A DNA stretch of 64,000 nt from Streptomyces lanatus (lineage in GTDB: Bacteria; Actinomycetota; Actinomycetes; Streptomycetales; Streptomycetaceae): the NCBI RefSeq assembly GCF_014655715.1, contig NZ_BNBM01000001.1, positions 248,001-312,000 on the forward strand. Reading direction: 5' to 3'. The notes under the pieces are model-generated. The model had not been told where the DNA came from and searched no databases. It saw nothing but the letters and a program-made list of their open reading frames with translations. Of the stretch, positions 17,815 to 26,088 are shown in pieces (the stretch's first letter is position 1; each line of letters starts with the position of its first letter). The position numbers and the translations under genes are program-made.

Positions 17815-18486
17815 ATGACCAGCAGCGTCGAAGAACCGGCACGTGCGAACGGGGGGCGGATCCGTGACGCCGCCCGCACCAAGGCCGAGATCCTCGACGT
17901 CGCGACGCAGGAGTTCGCCCGCGCCGGTTACGACGGCGCCCGCGTGGACGAGATCGCCGCCCGCACCCGCACCACGAAGCGGATGATCTACTACTACTTC
18001 GGCGGCAAGGAGCAGCTCTTCACGACCGTCCTGGAGCGGGCGTACGGCGTGATCCGGGAGGCCGAGCAGCAGCTCGACGTCGAGCATCTGGACCCGGTCG
18101 CGGCCATCCGCCGCCTCGCCGAGCTGACCTTCGACCACCATGAGCAGCACCCGGACTTCATCCGACTGGTCAGCATCGAGAACATCCACGGCGCCGAGCA
18201 CATCGCCGCCTCCGAGAAGCTCGGCAGGATCGGCTCGCCGGCCCTGGAGGTGATCCGCCGGATCCTGGCGTCGGGGCAGGAGTCCGGCCTGTTCACGGCC
18301 GATGTCGACGCCGTCGATCTGCACGCGATGATCAGCTCCTACTGCTTCTTCCGGGTCTCCAACCGGCACACCTTCGGCGCCCTGTTCGGCCGCGACCTGG
18401 TGGATCCGGCCCGGCGCGAGCACTACCGCGCGATGCTCGGCGACATGGTGATCGCCTACCTGACCGCCGAGCGCGCCGCGGACTGA
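17815..18486 (+). CDS. TetR-family repressor of the shikimate/quinate unit
   Basis: 223 residues. The N-terminal TetR DNA-binding domain is clear (AEILDVATQEFARAGYDGARVDEIAARTRTTKRMIYYYFGGKEQLF). The ligand domain carries the TetR_C-like stretch 'DHHEQHPDFIRLVSIENIHGAEHI'. The start ATG has AAGGA 5 nt upstream. It lies between the catabolic operon (divergent) and the MFS gene (same strand), with a matching 26-bp operator on each side, so autoregulation plus control of both units is likely. An aromatic or hydroaromatic acid inducer is inferred. Confidence 0.9.
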   Translation: MTSSVEEPARANGGRIRDAARTKAEILDVATQEFARAGYDGARVDEIAARTRTTKRMIYYYFGGKEQLFTTVLERAYGVIREAEQQLDVEHLDPVAAIRRLAELTFDHHEQHPDFIRLVSIENIHGAEHIAASEKLGRIGSPALEVIRRILASGQESGLFTADVDAVDLHAMISSYCFFRVSNRHTFGALFGRDLVDPARREHYRAMLGDMVIAYLTAERAAD

Positions 18487-18559
18487 GGCGGCGGACCAAG
18501 TCGTACGGCGACACCTCTTGACACCCGGGAAACGTGGGCGCAACATCCGTAGCCACCGC

Positions 18560-18585
18560 TACTAACTACCCAGTGGGTTAATTAG
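18560..18585. promoter_or_regulatory. Operator B of the shikimate/quinate unit
   Basis: TACTAACT-N2-CCAGT-N2-GT-N2-ATTAG, 85 bp upstream of the MFS start codon. It is the second copy of the site at 17670-17695, in the opposite orientation. Each copy precedes a structural gene of the unit. Confidence 0.7.
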
Positions 18586-18670
18586 CCGGGATCCGGCACT
18601 CCCCTTCCTGCTGCAGCCTCATGTTTCCGCTCACTCCACATATGTTGGAGTCCCCTCGAAGGAGCACGCC

Positions 18671-20017
18671 GTGTCCGTCCCCGTCCCCCAAGCCCCGCCC
18701 GGGCAGCCAAGGAAAGCCGCCACCGCCGCTTGGATCGGCAGTGCCCTCGAGTACTACGACTTCTTCATCTACGGCAGTGCCGCCGCGCTGATCTTCCCCG
18801 AGGTCTTCTTCGACGAGTCCGACCCGGCGACGGCCACCCTGCTGTCGCTGGCCACGTTCGGGGTGGCGTACGCGGCGCGGCCGGTGGGCGCGTTGTTCCT
18901 CGGTCACTTCGGGGACCGGCTGGGCCGTAAGAAGATCATGGTCTTCACGCTGATCCTGATGGGCATCTCGACGTTCCTCATCGGCTGTCTGCCCACCCGC
19001 GACCAGGTCGGTACCCTCGCGCCGGTCCTGCTGGTGCTGTGCCGGGTCCTCCAGGGCATCTCGGCGGCCGGCGAGCAGGCCAGCGCCAACTCGATGACCC
19101 TGGAACACGCGCCACCGCACCGGCGCGGCTTCTTCACCAGCTTCACGCTGAGCGGCACCCAGGGCGGGCAGCTGCTGGCCACCCTGGTCTTCATCCCGAT
19201 CGCCGCGCTGCCGGAGGAGCAGCTGATGTCGTGGGGCTGGCGAGTGCCGTTCTGGATGAGCGTCGCGGTCGCCGTCGTCGGCTATGTCATCCGCCGCAAG
19301 CTCCAGGAGACCCCGGCCTTCGAGCAGCAGGCCGCCACCGAGGGCGTCGTCAAGCTGCCGCTGGCGGTGCTGATGCGGGAGCACTGGGCGGATGTGCTGC
19401 GGGTGATCGCCGGTGCGCTGGTCGCCTCGGTCAGCACGATCTTCACGGTGTGGGCGCTGTCGTACGCCACGAGCGACTCGGTCGGGATGGACAGGTCCGC
19501 CATGCTGTGGGTGGGCGCCCTGGCCAACCTGGTCGCGCTCGGCGCGATCCCGCTGTGGGCGACGCTGTCGGACCGGATCGGGCGCCGCCCGGTGTTCCTG
19601 ATCGGCGCGGCCGGCAGCGCGGTGACGATGTTCCTGTACCTGTGGGCGATCTCCACCGGCTCTTACCCGCTGACCCTCCTGCTGGGCATCATCACCTTCG
19701 GTGTGATCTACAGCGCCGCGAACGGCGTCTGGCCCTCCTTCTACGGCGAGATGTTCTCCACCCGGGTCCGGCTGTCCGGCATGGCCATCGGCACCCAGAT
19801 CGGTTTCGCGGTCGCCGGTTTCGCGGTCACGTTCGCCGCGCAGATCGCGGGCCCGAACGGCGACGACTGGTCGGCGGTGGCCCTGTTCACGGCCGCGCTG
19901 TGCGTGCCGCCGGTGGTGGCGGCGCTGACCGCGCGCGAGACGGCGAAAGTCCCGACCGAGCAGCTGGGCGAGCGGACGGCCGGACAGGCCGCGCAGCCGG
20001 CGAAGGTCGCGGCCTGA
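18671..20017 (+). CDS. MFS transporter, shikimate/quinate-type metabolite:H+ symporter
   Basis: 448 residues with 12 predicted membrane helices, of the metabolite:H+ symporter (ShiA/ProP-like) family. Signatures are 'AAWIGSALEYYDFFIYGSAAALIFPEVFF' at the start, 'GALFLGHFGDRLGRKKIMVFTLILMG' in loop 2-3, and 'LSDRIGRRPVFLIGA' in loop 8-9. The GTG start has AAGGAG (18659-18664) upstream. Its neighbourhood and operator B argue for uptake of quinate, shikimate or a related acid. A 13-bp hairpin follows. Confidence 0.9.
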   Translation: MSVPVPQAPPGQPRKAATAAWIGSALEYYDFFIYGSAAALIFPEVFFDESDPATATLLSLATFGVAYAARPVGALFLGHFGDRLGRKKIMVFTLILMGISTFLIGCLPTRDQVGTLAPVLLVLCRVLQGISAAGEQASANSMTLEHAPPHRRGFFTSFTLSGTQGGQLLATLVFIPIAALPEEQLMSWGWRVPFWMSVAVAVVGYVIRRKLQETPAFEQQAATEGVVKLPLAVLMREHWADVLRVIAGALVASVSTIFTVWALSYATSDSVGMDRSAMLWVGALANLVALGAIPLWATLSDRIGRRPVFLIGAAGSAVTMFLYLWAISTGSYPLTLLLGIITFGVIYSAANGVWPSFYGEMFSTRVRLSGMAIGTQIGFAVAGFAVTFAAQIAGPNGDDWSAVALFTAALCVPPVVAALTARETAKVPTEQLGERTAGQAAQPAKVAA

Positions 20018-20030
20018 CACTCGGCGTCCA

Positions 20031-20071
20031 CCGGGTCCCCGGACGCCATGAGGGCGGCTCCGGGGACCCGG
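20031..20071. terminator. Bidirectional hairpin terminator
   Basis: CCGGGTCCCCGGA (20031-20043) and TCCGGGGACCCGG (20059-20071) form a perfect 13-bp stem with a 15-nt loop between the convergent MFS and glycosyltransferase genes. Confidence 0.8.
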
Positions 20072-20075
20072 CGTG

Positions 20076-22253
20076 TCACTCCGAGACCAACAGCTCCGTC
20101 CAGGTCTCAGCCACCCCGCCCAGCGAGAACCCCTCCCTCACCTGCGCCCGCGCCAGCTCCCCGGCCGCCCGCCAGTCCTGTTCCTCCTCCAGCACGGCGA
20201 TCGCCTCCGCCATCGCCTCGGGGCTGTCATGGATCCACCGCCGGTCATAGATCTCGTCCGCCCCGGGCCACGGCAGCAGCGAAGGCACCGCACCGGAGGC
20301 CATGCCCTCGGCCGGTGCGAGGTGGAAGCTCTCGTCGTCGCTGGTGGACAGCACATGCCCGACCCGCCGCAGCCAGCCCGCCACGTCCGGCCCGAAGGTG
20401 TCGAAGACGACGGCCCCTTCGAGCAGCGGCGAGGTCTGCATCCGGCGCAGCACGGCGTCGTAGTGCTCCCGCTCCTCGGGCTTGTTCCAGATCCACCAGT
20501 ACTCCCAGGGCGGCTTGGACTTGACCGACAGATGCCAGCGCCGGTCGTGGGCGCGCAGCGCCTCCAGCACGTCGAGGCCGAGGTCGAGGCGTTTGCGGCT
20601 GGGTGCGATACCGATCATGCCGAGGCGGTGGTGGGCGCCCGGTGCCTTGGGGCGGTCGAGCTGGTCGGTGTCGACCCAGTTGGGTACGACGACGACCTTG
20701 TCGGCGGGCCAGCCGGTGTGCTCGCGGGTGCGGCGGGCGTAGTACGGGCTGACGCACACCACCCGGTCGACGGCGTCGATGTCGACCTGGCGGGGCCAGC
20801 CGGCGTCGAGTTCGAAGCGGTGCAGCCGGACGATCAGCCGGCTGCCGCGCCGCTTGTGTCGGCTGTACCAGACGGCGGCGGGGCCGCACCACTCGACGAC
20901 CACCACGTCCGCCCACTCGGCGAGTTCACGGCTCGCCTCCGGGTCGTGGCGGGAGAGCGCGGGCCAGGCGTCGACCCGTACGTCGAGCCCGGGCAGGGAG
21001 CGGAAGTGGTCGAGCAGCCGGGTGAGGAACTTCAGGTCGTGTCCGGCGACGCCGACCCTCAACGGCCGTCGGCGGTCCGGCATCCCGGCGGGGAAGGCCC
21101 GGTCGAGGTGGGCGCGCCAGCGGGCGGACGCCCCGTCGAGGGTGTACCGGCGGGCGGCCTCGCGGCAGCGGTCGGAGGCGAGCCGCCGTGCCTCCGGCTC
21201 CCGGACGGCCGTCGCGATGGCGTCGGCGGCGTCGTCGAGCCCGGCGCGGCCCGGCACGAACAGCGGATAGTCGATGCCGAGCAGCGCCTCGTGCGCCGGG
21301 GTGCGGTTGAGGACCACGGGCAGACCGAGGGCGCCGAACTCCAGGACCTTGGTGGACAGTTCGAGGCTGGAGTCGAGCACCGGGTCGCGCCAGCCCAGGC
21401 CCACGTCGCAGTCCGCGGCGATGCGCATGGCCTCCTCGCGTGGCTGTCCGCCGTGGTGGTGGACGCCGGGAGTGCCGGCCAGGGCCCGCGCCATGTCGGC
21501 CTGGAAATCGGGGTGGCCCGGGTCGTCGTGGATCTTGTCGCCGACGGTGTGCAGCTCGGCGGGGACACCGCGCTCGGCGAGCAGTCGCGGCAGCCGCGTC
21601 ATGGGCAGGGTGTTCCAGCGGGGCGCGAACTTGCCGGTGTAGACGAGCCGCAGCGGATCGCGCGGTTCGTCGCGGTCCGGCACCTCGAAGCCCGGCTCGG
21701 GCACGGCGGGCGGGCTGAGCACGCACTTGCCGCAGGCCTCGGGCACCCAGGTCTCCAGGAAGCCGCGCAACTCCTCGGTCTGGCACAGCAGTCGGTGCGA
21801 TGCCTCGGCGATCCGGACGAGGTCCGCGTGGGCCGCGTCGGTCATCTCGGCGGCCGATTGCGGAATGTCGGTGAGATAGGCCCAGATCCGTCCGTCGAAC
21901 ATGCCGTCGGCGACGATCCGGGTGACCAGCCGCCGGCCGCGCAGCACCAGCAGATCGCAGGGCTCGTCCTCGTCGAGCCGGGCCAGCACCTGCGAGGCCT
22001 GCACCGGCGAAAGGGGCCGGTCGGCGAGCCCGGGCAGCAGCCGTTCCTCGTGCGGGGACACCAGGCGGACGCCGGGCAGCTCGGCGAGCGGATCGGTCAA
22101 CCGCCCGGTGCGGATGGGGGACTTGAGGACGAGCGTGCTCTCGCAGCCCGCCCGGGACAGCGCCTGCACCGTCGACTGGGCCCACACCGCGGACCCGTCG
22201 ATGAGATTGAGGTCGACGTCGCCGTAGACGAGCGCCCGCAACACACGGCTCAT
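20076..22253 (-). CDS. Tandem GT-B glycosyltransferase (two GT4-like units)
   Basis: 725 residues holding two glycosyltransferase units. The first (about 1-365) starts 'VLRALVYGDVDLNLIDGSAVWAQSTVQALSRAGCE' and has 'LRLVYTGKFAPRWNTL' and 'STKVLEFGALGLPVVLNRTPAHEALLG', a GT4-type donor site. The second (about 380-725) starts 'RRPLRVGVAGHDLKFLTRLLDHFRSLPG' and has 'VVVVPNWVDTDQL', 'RLGMIGIAPSRKRLDLGLDVLEAL' and 'FHLAPAEGMASGAVPSLLPWPGADEIY'. The start ATG overlaps the upstream stop (ATGA). It is cytoplasmic and probably adds two sugars of the surface glycan made by this locus; donors are unknown. Confidence 0.87.
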   Translation of the reverse strand: MSRVLRALVYGDVDLNLIDGSAVWAQSTVQALSRAGCESTLVLKSPIRTGRLTDPLAELPGVRLVSPHEERLLPGLADRPLSPVQASQVLARLDEDEPCDLLVLRGRRLVTRIVADGMFDGRIWAYLTDIPQSAAEMTDAAHADLVRIAEASHRLLCQTEELRGFLETWVPEACGKCVLSPPAVPEPGFEVPDRDEPRDPLRLVYTGKFAPRWNTLPMTRLPRLLAERGVPAELHTVGDKIHDDPGHPDFQADMARALAGTPGVHHHGGQPREEAMRIAADCDVGLGWRDPVLDSSLELSTKVLEFGALGLPVVLNRTPAHEALLGIDYPLFVPGRAGLDDAADAIATAVREPEARRLASDRCREAARRYTLDGASARWRAHLDRAFPAGMPDRRRPLRVGVAGHDLKFLTRLLDHFRSLPGLDVRVDAWPALSRHDPEASRELAEWADVVVVEWCGPAAVWYSRHKRRGSRLIVRLHRFELDAGWPRQVDIDAVDRVVCVSPYYARRTREHTGWPADKVVVVPNWVDTDQLDRPKAPGAHHRLGMIGIAPSRKRLDLGLDVLEALRAHDRRWHLSVKSKPPWEYWWIWNKPEEREHYDAVLRRMQTSPLLEGAVVFDTFGPDVAGWLRRVGHVLSTSDDESFHLAPAEGMASGAVPSLLPWPGADEIYDRRWIHDSPEAMAEAIAVLEEEQDWRAAGELARAQVREGFSLGGVAETWTELLVSE

Positions 22254-24055
22254 GACGGCTCCTTCCCGCGCACGGCGAACAGTCGGTGTCCCCGCCCCGC
22301 CCAACTGCCGGGATCGGTACCGGACATGTGCAGCGACCGGCGCACCAGCAGCGGACGCAGCGACGGTACGAAGACGTAGTCGTCGGCGGCCGGAGTGTGG
22401 CCCACCGCGTCGGCGCCGGAGTACTCCTGGGCGCACATCAGGTCGAGCAGCAGGGTGTCGGGCCGGTCCTCGGTGAGGTCCGCCCAGTCGGCGACCCAGG
22501 GTGCGCGGGGCCGGCCGAGGCGTACGGTCACTCCGGCGGCGGTGAGTTCGTCGAGTCCCGCCGGATCGGGCACGACGACCTCGACCGGGCGGTGCAACTG
22601 GCCGAGCACCTGGCCGACGAGGCGGGCCACGTCGGTACGGTTCCGGGGCGCGGCCAGCACCGCCACACGCCGCTCGTCCAGCGGGTCCGGGGCGCCGGCC
22701 AGCCGCGCTAGCCGGGACAGCCGTACCCGTGTGCTGTCCGCCCGGAACATCTCGCGCAGCCGCTCCCTGCCCTGTACGGCCGGGTCGAGCCGGGCGAGGC
22801 GTACGCCGGTGTCGGAGTCGACTACGGCATCCCAGGCGAGCCGTGCGAGTCCGGGCGCGGTGGCGGCCGGGCCGTCCCGCCACAGCACCGTGGTCCGGCC
22901 CAACTCCCTCGCCCCTGCGAGGAGTTCGGCGAGTGTGCGGTCCAGATCGGGGGCGAGTCCGGTGCCGGTGAGCCACCAGGGTCCGTCGCCGGTGCAGGCG
23001 CGGAGCTGTACGACGAGGACATCGGGGTCGGTGCGACGCAGGAGGAGTTCGCCGTCGTGCGGCAGCAGACGGTTGACGACCGCGTCCGCCGCGAAGTCCT
23101 CGGCAGTGGCGGGGGTGAGCAGTCCGGCGACGACGAGGCGGTCGCGGGGGGCCACGGTCAGGGCGCGATGGGCGAGATGGAAGCGGGCGTCGAGCGGTGT
23201 TTCCGGCTCGGCCTGGTGCTTGGGCGCGGGCGCGGCACCGGTGAGCCGACGGCGACCGCGCCACAGGCCGTACAGCTCCGCGGGCAGCCGTGCGGCGCCC
23301 CGTTTCGGCGAGCGCGCGGCCGAGACGAGGGCCTTCCCGACCCGCAGCGAGGTGGAGCCCTCCAGCATGGCGACGCGCGCCTGCAGCACCTCGACCCGGT
23401 CCCGGGCCGCCCTGAGCGCGCCGGCGAGCTGCTCCTTCTCCCGTACGGCGGCGGCGAGCCGGTCGGCCGGTCCGTCCTGTCCCGCTGCCTCCCGGGTGGG
23501 TTCCGCGTCCTCGGCGGCGGTCTCCAGGTCCAGCACCCGGGCGCGCTGGGCGCGGGAGGCGAGGTCGGCGAAGACGTACTCGTCGGCGATGCGCAACGCC
23601 GTGGCATGACCATCGGAGGCGACGGGGCGGCCGAAGAAGTCGTGTGGTGGGAGGAGTTCGTCGGTGCGGGCGATGACGGCGCCCGCGTGCAACTGGACAT
23701 AGTCGAGCGGCGCCGCGCGCAGGACCTGGCAGCGGTGTGCCACGAGGTGGTCGAGCAGCCGGTGATAGGGCAGCTCGTCGCCCGCGTGCCCGAAGACGAT
23801 CAGGCCGCGTGCTCCGGGTTGCATCCGTGCCAGCACGGCACGACAGACGTCCTCGGTGCCGTGCAGGTCGGGGTCCGGCCCGTAGGAGAGGAGGGCCAAC
23901 TCCCCATCGGTGATGGGCTGTTCGTCATCGGAGCGACGCAGGGCTACACCGGGGGGCAGATGCAGGTACGGCTCCAGGCTCAGGCCGCCGCCCGTCGCGT
24001 CCACCACCGTCGTGACGGCGTCGAGGTGCGGATGGAGCAGATCGGTCAGGCGCAT
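22250..24055 (-). CDS. Glycan-locus protein with coiled coil and GT-like C-terminal domain
   Basis: 601 residues, no confident family. Residues about 1-180 resemble a Rossmann-like methyltransferase remnant (VTTVVDATGGGLSLEPYLHLPPGV, GARGLIVFGHAGDELPYHRLLDHL). Residues about 185-260 form a charged coiled coil (AAAVREKEQLAGALRAARDRVEVLQARVAMLEGSTSLRVGKALVSAA), a module common in polysaccharide glycosyltransferases. The rest has 'RVAVLAAPRNRTDVARLVGQVLGQLHRPVEVVVPD', reminiscent of a GT2 start. The ATG at 24055 shares a base with the upstream stop (TGATG). Role inferred from position: assembly or modification of the glycan. Confidence 0.65.
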   Translation of the reverse strand: MRLTDLLHPHLDAVTTVVDATGGGLSLEPYLHLPPGVALRRSDDEQPITDGELALLSYGPDPDLHGTEDVCRAVLARMQPGARGLIVFGHAGDELPYHRLLDHLVAHRCQVLRAAPLDYVQLHAGAVIARTDELLPPHDFFGRPVASDGHATALRIADEYVFADLASRAQRARVLDLETAAEDAEPTREAAGQDGPADRLAAAVREKEQLAGALRAARDRVEVLQARVAMLEGSTSLRVGKALVSAARSPKRGAARLPAELYGLWRGRRRLTGAAPAPKHQAEPETPLDARFHLAHRALTVAPRDRLVVAGLLTPATAEDFAADAVVNRLLPHDGELLLRRTDPDVLVVQLRACTGDGPWWLTGTGLAPDLDRTLAELLAGARELGRTTVLWRDGPAATAPGLARLAWDAVVDSDTGVRLARLDPAVQGRERLREMFRADSTRVRLSRLARLAGAPDPLDERRVAVLAAPRNRTDVARLVGQVLGQLHRPVEVVVPDPAGLDELTAAGVTVRLGRPRAPWVADWADLTEDRPDTLLLDLMCAQEYSGADAVGHTPAADDYVFVPSLRPLLVRRSLHMSGTDPGSWAGRGHRLFAVRGKEPS

Positions 24056-24795
24056 CAGCTGTTCCTCGTGAAGACGTGGAAGCCGACCCGGTTCTCCCGG
24101 AAGCCGTACGGCCTGGAGAGGGTGTGCCGCAGGCCGAGCGGCTCGAGTTCGGCGCGGTAGGCGGTGAGCGGGCGGTGCACGATGTGGGCGCCGCGGGGCG
24201 TACGGCGGTCGGTGTCCTCGTCGGTGAGGATCAGCCGCCCGGCGACGCGGACGAGGGAGGCGAGGTTGCGCAGCCCGGCCGCCCACTCCTCGTCGTCCGG
24301 CACGTGGAACAGGACGTCCACGCAGACAACGATGTCGTACGGCCACGCAGCCCGCCACTCGTCCAGCAGGGCGACGGCGTAGCGCGGGCCGCCGCCCTCG
24401 GCTCGGGCGTGGTCGATGGCGGTCCGGCTGGTGTCGAAGGCGTCGACCCGATGTCCGCAGCGGGCCAGGGCCCGGGCGAAGTAGCCCTTGCCGCAGCCGG
24501 CGTCGAGCACGAACAGGGGGGCGGTGGGGCTGGACAGGTCGCCGATGAGATCGAGCAGGGTGCCGAGGCGGTGGGCGTAGAAGAGTTCGTTGCCGGGGCG
24601 GTCGAGGCCTATGTGGCCGCCGGAGGTGAGGTCGTCCAGGTCGGCGTGGCGGGCGTCCCAGTAGGGCCGCGTCCCGTGGTCGCGGGGGAGGGTTTCATCG
24701 CGGGTGAGGGATTCGTCGCGGGCGAGCGTTTCGTCGCTGGTGGGCATTCCGTCGCGAGTGGGCATTCCGTCGTGGGCGAGCATTCCGTCAGCCAT
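24055..24795 (-). CDS. Class I SAM-dependent methyltransferase with repeat-bearing N-terminus
   Basis: 246 residues. The SAM fold is seen at 'LFVLDAGCGKGYFARALARCGHRVDAFDTSRTAIDHA' (motif I and the acidic ribose contact) and 'YDIVVCVDVLFHVPDDEEWAAGLRNLASLVRVAGRLILTDED'. Residues 4-39 are six imperfect hexapeptides (GMLAHD, GMPTRD, GMPTSD, ETLARD, ESLTRD, ETLPRD), unlikely to be part of the fold. The start overlaps the epimerase stop by 8 bp. Downstream Met or Ser codons offer no better ribosome site, so I keep the coupled start. It probably methylates a sugar of the glycan. Confidence 0.85.
   Translation of the reverse strand: MADGMLAHDGMPTRDGMPTSDETLARDESLTRDETLPRDHGTRPYWDARHADLDDLTSGGHIGLDRPGNELFYAHRLGTLLDLIGDLSSPTAPLFVLDAGCGKGYFARALARCGHRVDAFDTSRTAIDHARAEGGGPRYAVALLDEWRAAWPYDIVVCVDVLFHVPDDEEWAAGLRNLASLVRVAGRLILTDEDTDRRTPRGAHIVHRPLTAYRAELEPLGLRHTLSRPYGFRENRVGFHVFTRNS
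24679..24786 (-). repeat. Six 18-bp coding repeats in the methyltransferase N-terminus
   Basis: Six degenerate 18-bp units encode x-x-L/P-x-x-D hexapeptides at residues 4-39. The unit length (18 bp) and position (immediately after the start) match the repeat at 44068-44137. Confidence 0.75.
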
Positions 24796-25876
24796 GGCGC
24801 TCCAGCCACCCGGTGATCACGCGGGCGATCCGGCCGCCCGCCCGGCCGTCCCACAGGGGCGGTCCCTCGACGGGTGCCGCTCCCCCGCCCTCCAGCAGCT
24901 TGCGCAGCGCGGGGACCAGTTCCCCGTGCCGGACGAGGCGGTTGGTGCCATGGGTGACGGTGACCGGGCGTTCGGTGGTGGTGCGCAGGGTCAGGCACGG
25001 GACGCCCAGGACGGTGGTCTCCTCCTGGACGCCGCCCGAGTCGGTGATCACGACGGCGGCTCCGCGCACCAGGCTCATGAACTCGACATAGCCGAGGGGG
25101 TCGAGGAGGTGGACGCCGGGTGCGTTTGCGAGGCCCGCTGCGCTCAGCGCCGCCCGGCCGCGCGGGTGCAGGGGTACGACGAGGTCGAGATGTCGGGCGG
25201 CGTCGGCGAGAACGCGGGCCGCTGCGGCGGCGGCTTCCGGGTCGTCGACGTTGGCCGGCCGGTGCAGGGTGACCACGCCGTAGCGCTCGGGGAGTCCGTG
25301 AGCGGCACGGGCGCTCGTAGGGTCGAACTGCTCCACATGGGTGAGCAGAGTGTCGATCATCGGGTTCCCGACGAGATGGACACGGTCGGCGGCGACGCCC
25401 TCGCGGGCCAGGTGGCCGACGGCCTCCGGGCTCGTGGCGAACAGCAGCTCCGCCAACTGGTCGACCAGCCGCCGGTTGACCTCCTCCGGCATCGCCATGT
25501 CGAAGCTGCGCAGGCCCGCTTCGACGTGCGCCACCGGGATGCCGAGTTTGACGGCGGCCAGCGCGGCGGCGAGCGTCGAGTTCACGTCGCCGTACACCGT
25601 GACGAGGGCGGGGGCGCGGGCGGTCAGCTCCTGTTCGAGGGCTACCAGGAGGTCGGCGGTCTGGCGGGCGTGGCTGCCTGAGCCGACTCCGAGGTCGGTG
25701 TCGGGTTCCGGGAGGCCCAGTTGGCGGAAGAAGATGTCGGACATACGGGCGTCGTAGTGCTGGCCGGTGTGGACCAGGGTCTGGGCGCAGCCCGCGGTGG
25801 TGAGGGCGGTGATCACCGGGGCGGCCTTGACGAAGTTCGGGCGGGTTCCCACGACGTGCAGTACGCAGGCGTTCAT
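24788..25876 (-). CDS. wecB: UDP-N-acetylglucosamine 2-epimerase, non-hydrolysing
   Basis: Interconverts UDP-GlcNAc and UDP-ManNAc. 362 residues. Signatures are 'VVGTRPNFVKAAPVITAL', 'LVHTGQHYDARMSDIFF', 'YGDVNSTLAAALAAVKLGIPVAHVEAGLRSFD' and 'ITDSGGVQEETTVLGVPCLTLR'. The start ATG has AGGAGTG upstream. The UDP-ManNAc product is the substrate of the dehydrogenase encoded at 27565 on the opposite strand. The two together give UDP-ManNAcA, a building block of teichuronic/teichulosonic-type wall polymers. Confidence 0.93.
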   Translation of the reverse strand: MNACVLHVVGTRPNFVKAAPVITALTTAGCAQTLVHTGQHYDARMSDIFFRQLGLPEPDTDLGVGSGSHARQTADLLVALEQELTARAPALVTVYGDVNSTLAAALAAVKLGIPVAHVEAGLRSFDMAMPEEVNRRLVDQLAELLFATSPEAVGHLAREGVAADRVHLVGNPMIDTLLTHVEQFDPTSARAAHGLPERYGVVTLHRPANVDDPEAAAAAARVLADAARHLDLVVPLHPRGRAALSAAGLANAPGVHLLDPLGYVEFMSLVRGAAVVITDSGGVQEETTVLGVPCLTLRTTTERPVTVTHGTNRLVRHGELVPALRKLLEGGGAAPVEGPPLWDGRAGGRIARVITGWLERHG

Positions 25877-25931
25877 GCCGTTTCACTCCTGTGCTGAATG
25901 TCTGGGTCGGTCGCCTTCGGGGGCGCCACAT

Positions 25932-25999
25932 GTCGGTGTCGAGAGGCCGATCGTGCTCGGCGCTTCGCGCCTCCGCGCGTTCGGCCTCTCGACACCGAC
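25932..25999. repeat. Long intergenic inverted repeat (19-bp arms, 30-nt loop)
   Basis: GTCGGTGTCGAGAGGCCGA (25932-25950) is exactly repeated in inverse at 25981-25999. The 30-nt loop itself contains GGCGC-TTC-GCGCC. It sits in the 212-bp gap between divergent wecB and the GT gene. That position is odd for a terminator, so a mobile palindromic element or regulatory RNA structure is possible. Confidence 0.75.
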
Positions 26000-26088
26000 G
26001 CGCCCCCTACGGCTCCCTCCCGGCCGGTGTCGTCGGACCAGTGGCTGTTGGTGGGCCGTTGCCCGGCGTCGCACTTTAATGTTTCCGT

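Noticed and set aside
17647..18546. Long minus-strand extension of the shikimate dehydrogenase through tetR
   Set aside because: GTG 17646 has AGGAGG at 7 nt; the extension is antisense to tetR and includes operator A.
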